From NCBI RefSeq assembly GCF_029278605.1, contig NZ_CP119572.1:558001-622000 (forward strand): 64,000 nucleotides of DNA. Direction: 5' to 3'. Origin of the DNA: Cupriavidus sp. WKF15 (GTDB lineage Bacteria > Pseudomonadota > Gammaproteobacteria > Burkholderiales > Burkholderiaceae). This document shows, piece by piece, positions 9,211-18,945 of the stretch. The stretch's first letter is position 1, and the number at the start of each line of letters is the position of its first letter. Both the position numbers and the translations under genes were made by a program. Below the pieces are notes generated by a model, which saw only the letters and a list, made by a program, of their open reading frames with translations, was not told where the DNA came from and made no database searches.

Positions 9211-10278
9211 ATGAGCGAAAGCGGCAACCTCCTGCCCCTGCGTGGCGTCAAGATAGTGGAATTCGAAGGTATCGGCCCGGGGCCGCTGTGCGGCGCCATG
9301 CTCGCCGGCCTGGGAGCGGAAGTCACGCTGGTGACCCGTCCGGTCGCTCCGGATGCGCGGCGGATCCTGCGCGGCCAGGAGGTGCCGGCCGAGATGGAAC
9401 TCGAGCACGGCAAGACCGTGATGCAGCTCAACCTGAAGTCTGCCGAGGGCGTGGCCGCCGCGCTGGAGCTGGTGGCTGGTGCCGACGCGCTGATCGAGGG
9501 CTTGCGCCCCGGTGCCATGGAGCGCCTGGGCCTGGGCCCGGCGCAGTGCCATGCGCGCAACCCGCGCCTGGTCTACGGCCGTATGACTGGCTGGGGCCAG
9601 ACCGGCCCGCTTGCGCAGAGCGCCGGACATGACCTGAACTACATCGCGCTGACCGGACTGCTGTCGATGGCCGCGCGCGACGGTGCACTGCCGATGGTGC
9701 CTCCCACAGTGGTTGGCGATGCCACCGGCGCGCTCGGCCTGGCATTCGGCATTACCAGCGCCATCCTGCACGCGCGTGCGAGCGGGCAGGGCTGCGTGGT
9801 CGATGCCGCGATCACCGATATCGTTGCCATGCTCGGCTCGCTGGTGCAGGTGTCGCGCGCGGCCGGCACGCTGGGCGGGCCGCAGCCCAGCGCCTTCCAT
9901 GACTCCCCGTTCTACGACGTCTACGCGTGTGCCGATGGCCGCGCCATCACGCTCGGCGCGCTCGAGCCGCAGTTCTACCGCGAGCTGCTCGAGCGGCTCG
10001 AACTCACGGACATCGATCCGGCCGCGCAGTACGACCGTGCCCAGTGGCCGGCGGTGAAGGCGCGCATTGCGGCGCTGATCGCTTCGCGGCCCAGCACGCA
10101 CTGGGAATCGCTGCTCGGCGGTACCGACGTCTGCTTTGCCCGCGTGCTGACGCTGGACGAGGCGGCGCGCCACCCGCACAACCAGGCACGCGGCACGTAC
10201 CGCCTGTACCGCCAGGGCGATCGCGAAGTCGCCCGCTCCGCACCGGCGCCGCGCTTTTCGCCTGCAAAGCCGGCCTGA
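9211..10278 (+). CDS. CaiB/BaiF family III CoA-transferase, alpha-methylacyl-CoA racemase-like
   Basis: A cytoplasmic enzyme of 355 aa acting on acyl-CoA thioesters. The N-terminus LRGVKIVEFEGIGPGPLCGAM is the family start. The segment GHDLNYIALTG with His140 and the later GD pair at Asp170 match the catalytic His/Asp pair of alpha-methylacyl-CoA racemase, and the length fits racemases better than the roughly 400-aa transferases. The start ATG has GGAG about ten bases upstream. It is alone between divergent and unrelated genes, so the substrate (branched-chain or bile-acid-like acyl-CoA, or another) cannot be inferred. Confidence 0.86.
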   Translation: MSESGNLLPLRGVKIVEFEGIGPGPLCGAMLAGLGAEVTLVTRPVAPDARRILRGQEVPAEMELEHGKTVMQLNLKSAEGVAAALELVAGADALIEGLRPGAMERLGLGPAQCHARNPRLVYGRMTGWGQTGPLAQSAGHDLNYIALTGLLSMAARDGALPMVPPTVVGDATGALGLAFGITSAILHARASGQGCVVDAAITDIVAMLGSLVQVSRAAGTLGGPQPSAFHDSPFYDVYACADGRAITLGALEPQFYRELLERLELTDIDPAAQYDRAQWPAVKARIAALIASRPSTHWESLLGGTDVCFARVLTLDEAARHPHNQARGTYRLYRQGDREVARSAPAPRFSPAKPA

Positions 10279-10432
10279 GGGCCGGCCGGACGGGCGCATC
10301 GCCCACCGCCGGGGCGAGCAAATTCTGCGGCCCCGTTTCGACAACTACGCACGCGGTTGCAGCCGATTCGTCGATCCGGCGTGGGGCTCACGACCTAACC
10401 TTCGCGGTATCCCTTCAGCAAGGAGCCGCGAG

Positions 10433-11071
10433 TTGGATTTCACCCCGTTCGATGAAGCTCTGGTCGTCGATGCACGGCCGGCACCGCCCCGCGAGGCGTC
10501 GTGGCAGATCCCCCATGCGCTTGGCGCGCGCCGAACGCTGCTGGCCGACAACGTGCGGCTGGCCCGGCAGATGGTGCGGGAGCGCCAGCCGGAACTGGTG
10601 GTGATCGAGCTGGACACGCTTGGCTCGGCGGGCATCACGCTGATCAGGCGGCTGGCCGCCGGCCATCCGGCAGTGCGGCTGCTGGTGATCTCCGACAGCG
10701 ATGCGACGATGGCGCCGGTGCAGGCGTTGCGTGCGGGCGCCCACGGCTTCGTGCCCCGGCAGCGGAGCCTGGCGGAAATGGTCCACGCAGCGCGCGGCGT
10801 GATGTCGGGCTACCTGGTCTTTCCTACGCAGACGATGGAGGCCGCACGCCAGCTGCGCCTGCCATCGGCCGGCCGGCTTGCGCGGCTGACGGCGCGCGAG
10901 CTCACGGTGCTCCAGTACCTCGCGCGCGGACTTTCCAACAAGACGATCGCCGCGCGGCTGCTCATCAGCAGCAAGACCGTGAGCACCCACAAAACCAACA
11001 TCATGTGCAAGCTCAACGTGGATTCCGTGGTGGAGATGGTGGACTATGCGCGACGGCATCGTTTGCTGTGA
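10433..11071 (+). CDS. LuxR/NarL-type response regulator with degenerate receiver domain
   Basis: A 212-aa DNA-binding protein with a receiver-like domain (about 1-120) and a LuxR HTH (about 145-210, LTARELTVLQYLARGLSNKTIAARL). It resembles the BvgA/EvgA group in layout. The receiver lacks key residues: the phospho-acceptor Asp position is Glu59 (VVIELDT), only one acidic residue (Asp13) occupies the usual Asp-Asp pocket, and the conserved Lys is replaced at Arg109. It probably works without phosphorylation. The start is TTG at 10433 with AAGGAG seven bases upstream. No sensor kinase is adjacent. Confidence 0.85.
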   Translation: MDFTPFDEALVVDARPAPPREASWQIPHALGARRTLLADNVRLARQMVRERQPELVVIELDTLGSAGITLIRRLAAGHPAVRLLVISDSDATMAPVQALRAGAHGFVPRQRSLAEMVHAARGVMSGYLVFPTQTMEAARQLRLPSAGRLARLTARELTVLQYLARGLSNKTIAARLLISSKTVSTHKTNIMCKLNVDSVVEMVDYARRHRLL

Positions 11072-11101
11072 CGGCGAAAGTCCTGCCTGGGCCACGAATC
11101 C

Positions 11102-11134
11102 GCCGATCGGCCAAGGGATCCGTGGCCGATCGGC
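11102..11134. terminator. Hairpin between convergent regulator and porin genes
   Basis: A perfect 12-bp inverted repeat (GCCGATCGGCCA with its complement) around a nine-base loop lies between the LuxR-type regulator and the porin. The right arm touches the porin stop codon. There is no clear T-run on either side, so it may stop or protect transcripts from both directions. Confidence 0.6.
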
Positions 11135-12340
11135 TCAGAAGGTGTGGCGAACCCCCATCGCAACGCCGGTCATGCTTTTCTGGCCGGGAACCTGGTTGTA
11201 GGTATAGAGGAATCCCGTGAAGGGACCATCGAAACTCAGGCTCCCGTTGCGCGCGTAGTCCACGCTGGCATACACGTCCGTGCGTTTGCTCAGGTTGTAG
11301 TCGACCATGAGGCTGTACTGCTGCGGATTGGCTGGATTGGTTCCGGGCGATGCCGAGCCCGTTGCCGCGAAGGGGCGGCCCTCCCGGATATCCGCATAGT
11401 AGTAGCCGGCAAAGATCCCGAGCGCCGCCGTCGCCTGATAGGCGACCCCCGCATACCAGAGGTTGTCTCGCTGCAGGCTGGCCCCGTTGGCGAAGTCGGA
11501 CTTGCGCCAGCGATAGCCTCCGAAGACCTTCACGGGCCCCTTGGCATAGCTGACCGCGGCGGCCACCTTGCGCTCCATCCCGGTACGTCCCGGTGCGTCG
11601 GGCGTGGGGCTCGGATTGGGGGCGGTCGGATTCCAGTGGTCATAGGCCACCATGGCGCCGAAGCCGGCACGTTCCCAGGACAGCGCGGCACCATAGGCGG
11701 TGTTGTACTTGGCGTGACCGGGCGCTTCACCGGCGCCGCCGTTATACAGCGGAATGGACCCGACCACTTGCACGGGGGTCCCGGTCCCGAATGAATAGTG
11801 CGCAACGGCCTGCACCGGGCCAAATGTCCCCGTGTACTTCAGCATATTGTTTTCGCGGTAGTTGATGCCCAGGGCCCAGAGGCCGGGCTCGAAGGCCGGT
11901 GCCAGCCGCAGCGGCATGAAGTTCGGCAGGGCGTCGGACAAGCTCGTGGTCTGGCGGCCGAACGTGACCTGTCCGAGCTGGCTGTTGGAAAGGCCAACCA
12001 TCGCGATCTGGTTGAAGGGGTTGCTCGAGGAGATCGCGAACTTGCCGGTGGCGCTCTCGAATGCGCTCTGAAGAACGAAGATGGCCTTGCTGCCGCCGCC
12101 AAGATCTTCGCTGCCGCGAATGCCCCATCGCGATGCCAAGAGGCCGCCGTCGGGCGTGAGGCCGATCCGGCTTCCGCTGGGCTCGCCCACCGCGCCTGTC
12201 GGTCCGAGCGTGCCGACCTTGCTCACATACTGGATCCCGGCATCGATGGTGCCGTAAAGCGTCAGGCTGCTTTGGGCGTGGACGCCTGCCGCGCACGCGC
12301 TCAGCGCAGCCAGTGCCGTACATTTGATTCTGGTTTTCAT
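11135..12340 (-). CDS. Gram-negative porin (OmpC-like, Porin_4 family)
   Basis: Outer-membrane trimeric porin for passive diffusion of small solutes. It has a signal peptide (MKTRIKCTALAALSACAAG, cleaved after VHA-QS), the typical start SSLTLYGTIDAGIQYVS, alternating beta strands, the motif GRQTT and a C-terminal Phe in GVRHTF, the outer-membrane assembly signal. The length of 401 aa is slightly above the norm. The start at 12340 is set by a GGAG just upstream; the open frame extends to 12451 but with no signal peptide sense. Substrate preference is unknown. Confidence 0.93.
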   Translation of the reverse strand: MKTRIKCTALAALSACAAGVHAQSSLTLYGTIDAGIQYVSKVGTLGPTGAVGEPSGSRIGLTPDGGLLASRWGIRGSEDLGGGSKAIFVLQSAFESATGKFAISSSNPFNQIAMVGLSNSQLGQVTFGRQTTSLSDALPNFMPLRLAPAFEPGLWALGINYRENNMLKYTGTFGPVQAVAHYSFGTGTPVQVVGSIPLYNGGAGEAPGHAKYNTAYGAALSWERAGFGAMVAYDHWNPTAPNPSPTPDAPGRTGMERKVAAAVSYAKGPVKVFGGYRWRKSDFANGASLQRDNLWYAGVAYQATAALGIFAGYYYADIREGRPFAATGSASPGTNPANPQQYSLMVDYNLSKRTDVYASVDYARNGSLSFDGPFTGFLYTYNQVPGQKSMTGVAMGVRHTF

Positions 12341-12652
12341 TGCTCCACCACGTCTTTGTATTCCGAGTGGGGGCGGCTTGCCTCGATGTTGTCCCGCACC
12401 GTTCCGGGAGGACGGGCGAGTGGACCCGCCTCTGTGCCACGACTTCACCATCGCGACCGGGTTCAGTCACTTGCCCTTCTTGCGCTGGAGCAAGGTTGGT
12501 GTATGGGATTGGACTGGAGTGAACGATGTTTGCGACACCGCAATCTCTCGGCGCAAGCGGTATGCCCGTGTCTCGGTGCACGGGCGTTGTTCACGTGATT
12601 GTTGTGCCGGCGGCCCGCCAGGCCTGATGAGGGTTCGCTTCGCGGAACCCGG
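12341..12652. other. Upstream region of the porin gene, no gene seen
   Basis: About 310 bases between the porin start and the tRNA terminator. The open frames here lack ribosome-binding sites and family character. The stretch must hold the porin promoter and a long leader, but I could not pick a convincing -35/-10 pair. A short hairpin (GGGTTC paired with GAACCC) occurs near 12630-12649. Confidence 0.4.
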
Positions 12653-12689
12653 AAAAGACAAAGGGGGTCAGCTTGCGCTGACCCCCTTT
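12653..12689 (-). terminator. Rho-independent terminator of the tRNA-Met transcript
   Basis: A perfect 13-bp stem (12660-12672 with 12677-12689) with a four-base loop, GC-rich core GGGGGTCAGC and a T-rich tail on the minus strand (TTTGTCTTTTCC). It lies nine bases downstream of the tRNA 3' end. Confidence 0.88.
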
Positions 12690-12697
12690 GGGAATGA

Positions 12698-12774
<77 letters not shown>

Positions 12775-12852
12775 AACAGAGACCGCTATTCTACCGAGAT
12801 TTTTGAGGCTGTCAACACCTTTTCGGGAAGCGCGGGTGAGAGACCCGGAAAC

Positions 12853-12881
12853 GAAAACCGGCAGGCCTTGCGGCCTGCCGG
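12853..12881 (-). terminator. Rho-independent terminator after the MHS transporter gene
   Basis: A perfect 10-bp stem CCGGCAGGCC with loop TTGC (12858-12881), followed on the minus strand by a T-rich tail (TTTTCG). It lies 47 bases past the transporter stop. Confidence 0.8.
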
Positions 12882-12927
12882 CTGGAGCGACCGATTACCG
12901 GATCGGTCTTGCCTGAAACTGCCTGGC

Positions 12928-14628
12928 TCAGTCGTTCGCGTAGATGTCCACGTCCTTGGTTTCGCGCACGAACAGGGCGCCGATCACGAAAGTGACCGCG
13001 GCGATGATGATCGGATACCAGAGGCCGTAGTAGATGTTGCCGTTCTGGGCCACGAGCGCGAACGAGATCGTGGGCAGCAGGCCACCAAACCAGCCGTTGC
13101 CGATGTGGTAGGGCAGCGACATCGAGGTGTAGCGGATGCGCGTCGGGAACAGTTCCACCAGCATGGCTGCGATCGGGCCATAGACCATCGTCACGTAGAT
13201 GACCAGGATGGTCAGCAGGACCAGCACCATGACGGTATTCATCTGCGCCGGGTCGGCCTTGGTGGGATATCCGGCGGCAGTCATGGAGTCGCTCACTTCC
13301 TTCTTGAATGCAGCGATCTGCTTCTTGCTGGCATCGTCGAAGCTGTGGCCGGCGGGAACCAGCTTGGCATCGAAGGCGGCAATTTCCTTGTCACCGATCT
13401 TCACCGAGGCGGTGGTGCCTGCCGGGGCATTGACAACCTCATAGCTCGCGCTGGATTGGGCCAGCGTACGCTTGACGATGTCGCAGGAGCTGCGGAAGTC
13501 GATCTCGCGCGCGATCGGGCTGCCTTGGAACGAGCACTGCTTCGGATCGGCGGTCACGACGATCTGGGCGGAATGCTGGGCACGCTCGAGCGCCGGATTG
13601 GCATAGTGGGTGATGCCCTTGAAGATCGGGAAGTAGGTGAACACCGCCAGCGCGCAGCCGGCCATGATGATCCACTTGCGGCCGATCTTGTCGGACAGCG
13701 AGCCGAAGAAGATGAAGAACGGCGTGCCGAGCACCAGCGCGCCGGCGATCAGCAGGTTGGCCGTGGTGGCGTCGACCTTGACCACCTGGGTCAGGAAGAA
13801 CAGCGAGTAGAACTGGCCGGTGTACCACACCACAGCCTGGCCGGCGGTCAGGCCCAACAGCGCCAGGATCACGATCTTCAGGTTGCGCCACTGGGCGAAG
13901 GATTCGGTCAGCGGTGCCTTGGAGGTCTTGCCCTCGGCCTTCATGCGCTGGAACGCCGGCGATTCGCTCATCGACAGCCGGATGTAGACCGACATGGCCA
14001 GCAGCAGGATCGACACCAGGAACGGGATGCGCCAGCCCCAGGTATCAAAGTTCGCGCCGGTCAGGTTGCGGCACAGCAGGATCACGATCAGCGACAGGAA
14101 CAGGCCCAGCGTCGCCGTGGTCTGGATCCACGACGTATAGGCGCCGCGCTTGCCGTGCGGCGCGTGCTCGGCCACATAGGTGGCGGCACCACCGTACTCG
14201 CCGCCGAGCGCCAGGCCCTGCAGCATGCGCAGCGCGATCAGGATCACCGGGGCGGCCCAGCCGATGGTGGCATAGCCGGGCAGCAGGCCGACGATGAAGG
14301 TCGACAGGCCCATGATCAGGATCGTGATCAGGAAGGTGTACTTGCGGCCGATCATGTCGCCCAGGCGGCCGAATACCAGTGCGCCGAACGGCCGCACGAT
14401 GAAGCCGGCGGCGAAAGCAAGCAGGGCGAAGATGAAGGCCGAGGTCGGGTCGAGGCCGGCGAAGAACTGCTTGGCGATGATGGCCGCGAGCGAGCCATAC
14501 AGGTAAAAGTCATACCACTCGAACACCGTGCCGAGCGAAGAAGCCAGGATTACCTTCCTCTCCTCGGTGGTCATCGGTGCATGCTGTGCGCTGCCTCCAG
14601 GCATCGCTACGTTCTGCGGGTTTGCCAT
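12928..14628 (-). CDS. MHS-family MFS transporter (metabolite:H+ symporter) with periplasmic insertion
   Basis: Inner-membrane proton symporter of the ProP/KgtP/ShiA type. Twelve hydrophobic helices are visible. The MFS loop motifs GRLGDMIGRK (between helices 2 and 3) and GSLSDKIGRK (between 8 and 9) are both present, as is the MHS-type start GTVFEWYDFYLYG. At 566 aa it is about 130 residues longer than usual because of an insertion between helices 9 and 10 (about residues 341-464) with two Cys (365, 382), predicted to lie in the periplasm. GGAGGGAGA precedes the ATG. It follows a two-component system and a DUF4212 gene on the same strand. The substrate is probably an organic acid or osmolyte, but I cannot say which. 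Confidence 0.9.
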   Translation of the reverse strand: MANPQNVAMPGGSAQHAPMTTEERKVILASSLGTVFEWYDFYLYGSLAAIIAKQFFAGLDPTSAFIFALLAFAAGFIVRPFGALVFGRLGDMIGRKYTFLITILIMGLSTFIVGLLPGYATIGWAAPVILIALRMLQGLALGGEYGGAATYVAEHAPHGKRGAYTSWIQTTATLGLFLSLIVILLCRNLTGANFDTWGWRIPFLVSILLLAMSVYIRLSMSESPAFQRMKAEGKTSKAPLTESFAQWRNLKIVILALLGLTAGQAVVWYTGQFYSLFFLTQVVKVDATTANLLIAGALVLGTPFFIFFGSLSDKIGRKWIIMAGCALAVFTYFPIFKGITHYANPALERAQHSAQIVVTADPKQCSFQGSPIAREIDFRSSCDIVKRTLAQSSASYEVVNAPAGTTASVKIGDKEIAAFDAKLVPAGHSFDDASKKQIAAFKKEVSDSMTAAGYPTKADPAQMNTVMVLVLLTILVIYVTMVYGPIAAMLVELFPTRIRYTSMSLPYHIGNGWFGGLLPTISFALVAQNGNIYYGLWYPIIIAAVTFVIGALFVRETKDVDIYAND

Positions 14629-14868
14629 GTTGTCTCCCTCCGTCTGAAATCGATCACCGGCGAGGCCGCGGACGCACCGCAAGACATGGCGCGCTGCGGA
14701 GCCATAGGCACCGGAGCTGCAAGGATTTTGGGAGGCGAAACTTACTGAGTTCTGACAGATTTCCGCCGTTTGGCGCGCAAAACGTCGGGGTATACGCTAG
14801 CCTGCGCCGGGCATGATCCGGCACTTTTGTTGCTGCATTGCGAGGGGGGATGTGCGGCAAACGCCGTG

Positions 14869-15213
14869 CTATGGCGCTATACCGGTTTGGTGCGGCGCGG
14901 CATTCTTGCCGTGATCGGGTGGCATGCCCTGCGCAGGTGGGGGGACGTCAATGGCGGCCTCGTCAGCTTCGTCATCGGCCCGGTTCATGCGCCAGGCATA
15001 GAGCGCGGTCATCAGGACGTAGATCACCAGCGCGCCCTGGGCGCCCATCCAGAAGGAAAACGGCCAGCCAAAGAAGTCAAAGCGCAGGTCGCGCGCGAAC
15101 CAGCTCACAACGAAGGTGACGACGAACCAGACTGCGAGCAGCGCGCCGATCCAGCGCAGGTTGCGCCGCCAGGCACGCTTGATTGCCGGATCGACAGGCG
15201 GGTGCGCGCTCAT
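14869..15213 (-). CDS. DUF4212 small membrane protein
   Basis: A 114-aa protein with two transmembrane helices (IGALLAVWFVVTFVVSWFA and FWMGAQGALVIYVLMTALYAW). The loop between them carries the sequence RFDFFGWPFSFWMGAQG, which is the hallmark of DUF4212. The family normally serves as a small partner of sodium:solute symporters of the ActP type. Here no such symporter adjoins; the gene overlaps the histidine kinase gene by four bases (ATGA) and precedes an MHS transporter by 240 bases. The C-terminal tail is charged and Pro-rich. Confidence 0.85.
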   Translation of the reverse strand: MSAHPPVDPAIKRAWRRNLRWIGALLAVWFVVTFVVSWFARDLRFDFFGWPFSFWMGAQGALVIYVLMTALYAWRMNRADDEADEAAIDVPPPAQGMPPDHGKNAAPHQTGIAP

Positions 15214-16763
15214 GCCGCCAGCTCCGGTGCGGGCCGCCGCAGCGTGATGCGGAATCGTGCGCCGGCCAGGCGGGGCTCCTGCTGGTAGACATGGTCGTCG
15301 ATCCGGACTTCGCCGCCATGCTGCTGCACGATCTCGCGCACAATGGCCAGGCCCAGGCCGCTGCCTTCGGTGTTGGTGCCCAGCACGCGATAGAAGCGCT
15401 CCATCACGCGTTCGCGGTCCGCCGGCGCAATGCCGGGCCCGGTGTCTTCCACGTCGAGATACGCGAACGGCTCGAAGGCATCGGCGCTGACGCGCACGGT
15501 GGCATGCCCGCCGGGCGGCGTGTAGCGGATGGCGTTGTCGATCAGGTTATTGAGCATTTCCGTGAGCATCAGGCGGTTGCCCTGGACCATCACCGGATGG
15601 TCGTCGGCATCGAGCCCCAGGTCGATTTGCCGGGCCCAGGCGCGCGGCAGCCAGTCCTTCACCACCTCGCGCGCGAGCGCGGCCAGGTCCAGCGCGGCCA
15701 TGCTGCCGGCACCGGCCAGGTTTTCCATGCGCGCGAGCGACAGCAACTGCGTGACCAGGTGCGCCGTGCGCTCGGAACTGCCCGCGATCTGCGCCAGCGA
15801 CCGGCGCAGCTCCTCCGGCGACTGTTCGCGCTGCGCCAGTTCGGCCTGCATGCGCAGCCCGGCCAGCGGCGTCTTCATCTGGTGCGCGGCATCGGCGATA
15901 AAGCGCTTCTGCGTCTGCACCGACTGGTCCAGCCGCGCCAGCAGTTCGTTGAACGACGCGACCAGCGGCGTGATTTCCTGCGGCGCGGCGCGCTCGTCGA
16001 TGGGGCTGGTATCACCGGGATTGCGCGCGCGGATGCGCTGCTGGATCGCCGTGAGCGGCGCCAGCCCGCGCGTGAGCCCGAACCACACCAGCACCACGGC
16101 CAGCGGCAGGATCACGAACTGCGGCAGGATCACGCCCTTGATGATTTCGTTGGCGAGCCGCGCGCGCTTGTCGAGGGTCTCGGCCACCTGCACCAGCACG
16201 GGCTGGGTGCCGCTGACGTTCTTGAGATCGATATAGGTATAGGCCACGCGCACGTCGTTGCCGACCACGCGGTCGTCGCGCAGCGATACCAGGCCGGGAT
16301 GGCCCTGATCCTCTTCAGAGGGCAACGGCAGGTCGTGGTCGCCGGCGACATACTCGCCGCGCTTGCCGACGACCTGGTAGTAGATGTTGTCGGTCTCGTC
16401 CGCACGCAGGATCTCGCGCGCCGACAACGGCAGCTGCAGCGTGACCCGGCCATTCACCTCCCGGACCTGCTGCGACAGCACGATCGCGCTGGCTTCGAGT
16501 GCGCGGTCGAACGGCCCGTTGGCGATCGACTTGGCCACCAAGTACGTGACGGCGATGCTCATCGGCCAGAGCAGCAGCAGCGGCGCCAGCATCCAGTCCA
16601 GGATCTCGCCGAACAGCGAGCGCGGGGCGGGCTGGGCGGTGCTCTCCTCCAGGTGGGGCAGGGCGTCGGCCAGGTCGTCCGGGTCGTCCGGGTCGTCGGC
16701 AGCGGCGGGAGGCGTCGGATCCTTGGCGGGCGGATGCCGCCATGGCAGTCGCAGCAGGCTCAT
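15210..16763 (-). CDS. Sensor histidine kinase, TctE-like
   Basis: Inner-membrane sensor of a two-component system (517 aa). It has a Pro/Asp-rich cytoplasmic N-terminus, helix 1 near residues 57-78, a periplasmic 2CSK_N-type domain to about 205, helix 2 near 211-230, a HAMP-like linker, the phospho-acceptor segment RFIADAAHQMKTPL with His294, an N box (NNLIDNAIRYTP) and G boxes (EDTGPGI, GLGLAIV). The paired regulator gene lies 70 bases upstream. By family it would sense a small carboxylate or similar signal and control the transport genes that follow. Confidence 0.92.
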   Translation of the reverse strand: MSLLRLPWRHPPAKDPTPPAAADDPDDPDDLADALPHLEESTAQPAPRSLFGEILDWMLAPLLLLWPMSIAVTYLVAKSIANGPFDRALEASAIVLSQQVREVNGRVTLQLPLSAREILRADETDNIYYQVVGKRGEYVAGDHDLPLPSEEDQGHPGLVSLRDDRVVGNDVRVAYTYIDLKNVSGTQPVLVQVAETLDKRARLANEIIKGVILPQFVILPLAVVLVWFGLTRGLAPLTAIQQRIRARNPGDTSPIDERAAPQEITPLVASFNELLARLDQSVQTQKRFIADAAHQMKTPLAGLRMQAELAQREQSPEELRRSLAQIAGSSERTAHLVTQLLSLARMENLAGAGSMAALDLAALAREVVKDWLPRAWARQIDLGLDADDHPVMVQGNRLMLTEMLNNLIDNAIRYTPPGGHATVRVSADAFEPFAYLDVEDTGPGIAPADRERVMERFYRVLGTNTEGSGLGLAIVREIVQQHGGEVRIDDHVYQQEPRLAGARFRITLRRPAPELAA

Positions 16764-16833
16764 CTCGGCAAAGGGTGTGGGGCGGTTTCGGTCGAGTGAT
16801 CGGCTGCGTGGGCGTGAAGGGTGCGTGCGGTTC

Positions 16834-17523
<690 letters not shown>

Positions 17524-17590
17524 GGTTGTCTCCACCACGGCCGGCATTGCCAGCCGCCACGCAAACGATGCGGACAGGGCTTGCCAAGCA

Positions 17591-17610
17591 TACTGTTTTT
17601 TTATACAGTA
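17591..17610. promoter_or_regulatory. LexA (SOS) box upstream of recA
   Basis: A near-perfect palindrome TACTGT...ACAGTA containing CTGT-N8-ACAG, the LexA consensus of beta- and gamma-proteobacteria, with an AT-only core. A possible -35 (TTGCCA, 17581-17586) and -10 (TATACA, 17602-17607) for recA overlap it, though the spacing of 15 is short. It sits 188 bases before the recA ATG and 67 bases from the divergent response-regulator start. Confidence 0.88.
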
Positions 17611-17798
17611 CCCGCACATTCCGCGCAGGCCGCCGCAGAAGGTGGCTGCGCAGGCAGTCGGGTGATTTTTGTTGAGGCGCGCAGATCGGGAAGCCGCAGG
17701 TCGGAAAACCGGTCGGTCAACCACCGGAAATGCCGGTGCCGCGCCACATTCGACCTCTTTATACCACCATTGACTCAACATTTGACTCAAGGACGACC

Positions 17799-18857
17799 AT
17801 GGACGACAAGAAGGCAGGTGCCGGCCTGAGCGCCGAGAAGCAGAAGGCGCTTGCCGCCGCGCTCTCGCAGATCGAGAAGCAGTTCGGCAAGGGCTCGATC
17901 ATGCGCATGGGCGATGGCGAGGTCGAGAAGGATATCCAGGTGGTGTCCACCGGTTCCCTCGGCCTGGACATCGCGCTCGGCGTGGGCGGCCTGCCGCGCG
18001 GCCGCGTGGTCGAGATCTACGGTCCCGAATCTTCCGGCAAGACCACGCTCACGCTGCAGGTCGTGGCCGAGATGCAGAAGCTCGGCGGTACCTGCGCGTT
18101 TATCGATGCCGAGCACGCCCTTGACGTCAACTATGCCTCGAAGCTGGGCGTGGACGTCGGCGAGCTGCTGATCTCGCAGCCGGACACCGGCGAGCAGGCG
18201 CTTGAAATCACCGACGCACTGGTGCGCTCGGGCTCGATCGACCTGATCGTCATCGACTCGGTGGCCGCGCTGGTGCCGAAGGCCGAAATCGAAGGCGAAA
18301 TGGGCGACTCGCTGCCCGGCCTGCAGGCTCGCCTGATGAGCCAGGCGCTGCGCAAGCTGACCGGTACCATCAAGCGCACGAACTGCCTGGTGATCTTCAT
18401 CAACCAGATCCGCATGAAGATCGGCGTGATGTTCGGTTCGCCGGAAACCACCACCGGTGGCAACGCGCTGAAGTTCTACGCATCTGTGCGCCTGGATATC
18501 CGCCGCATCGGCTCGATCAAGAAGGGCGACGAAGTGATCGGCAACGAGACCAAGGTCAAGGTGGTCAAGAACAAGGTGTCGCCGCCGTTCCGCGAGGCCT
18601 TCTTCGACATCCTCTACGGCCAGGGCATTTCGCGCCAGGGCGAGATCATCGACCTGGGCGTGGATGCCAAGATCGTCGAGAAGTCGGGTGCGTGGTACAG
18701 CTACAACGGCGACAAGATCGGCCAGGGCAAGGACAATGCGCGCGAGTTCCTGCGCGAGAACCCGGACATCGCCCAGGAAATCGAGAACAAGGTCCGCGCC
18801 ACGCTGGGCGTGGCGCCGATCAACGCCGTTCCGGCGGCGGAGGTCGTGGAAGACTGA
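17799..18857 (+). CDS. recA: Recombinase RecA
   Basis: ATP-dependent strand-exchange protein and LexA co-protease. The Walker A motif GPESSGKT, the segment [20 protein letters not shown] and the L2 region with [19 protein letters not shown] are all intact. Length 352 aa is typical. AAGGA lies five bases before the chosen ATG; the open frame upstream to 17730 is leader. An SOS box lies upstream and a strong terminator downstream. Confidence 0.98.
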   Translation: MDDKKAGAGLSAEKQKALAAALSQIEKQFGKGSIMRMGDGEVEKDIQVVSTGSLGLDIALGVGGLPRGRVVEIYGPESSGKTTLTLQVVAEMQKLGGTCAFIDAEHALDVNYASKLGVDVGELLISQPDTGEQALEITDALVRSGSIDLIVIDSVAALVPKAEIEGEMGDSLPGLQARLMSQALRKLTGTIKRTNCLVIFINQIRMKIGVMFGSPETTTGGNALKFYASVRLDIRRIGSIKKGDEVIGNETKVKVVKNKVSPPFREAFFDILYGQGISRQGEIIDLGVDAKIVEKSGAWYSYNGDKIGQGKDNAREFLRENPDIAQEIENKVRATLGVAPINAVPAAEVVED

Positions 18858-18883
18858 GCGCCGGCCGGCAGGCACGCTCCCGA

Positions 18884-18917
18884 GGCTGGCGCATTGCCGA
18901 TGCGCCAGCCTTTTTTG
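18884..18917 (+). terminator. Rho-independent terminator between recA and recX
   Basis: An 11-bp perfect stem (GGCTGGCGCAT, 18884-18894 with 18900-18910), five-base loop and six T residues. It lies 27 bases after the recA stop and 28 bases before recX. Confidence 0.92.
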
Positions 18918-18945
18918 TTTCCCCTTGCTTCCCAGAATTGCGCTG

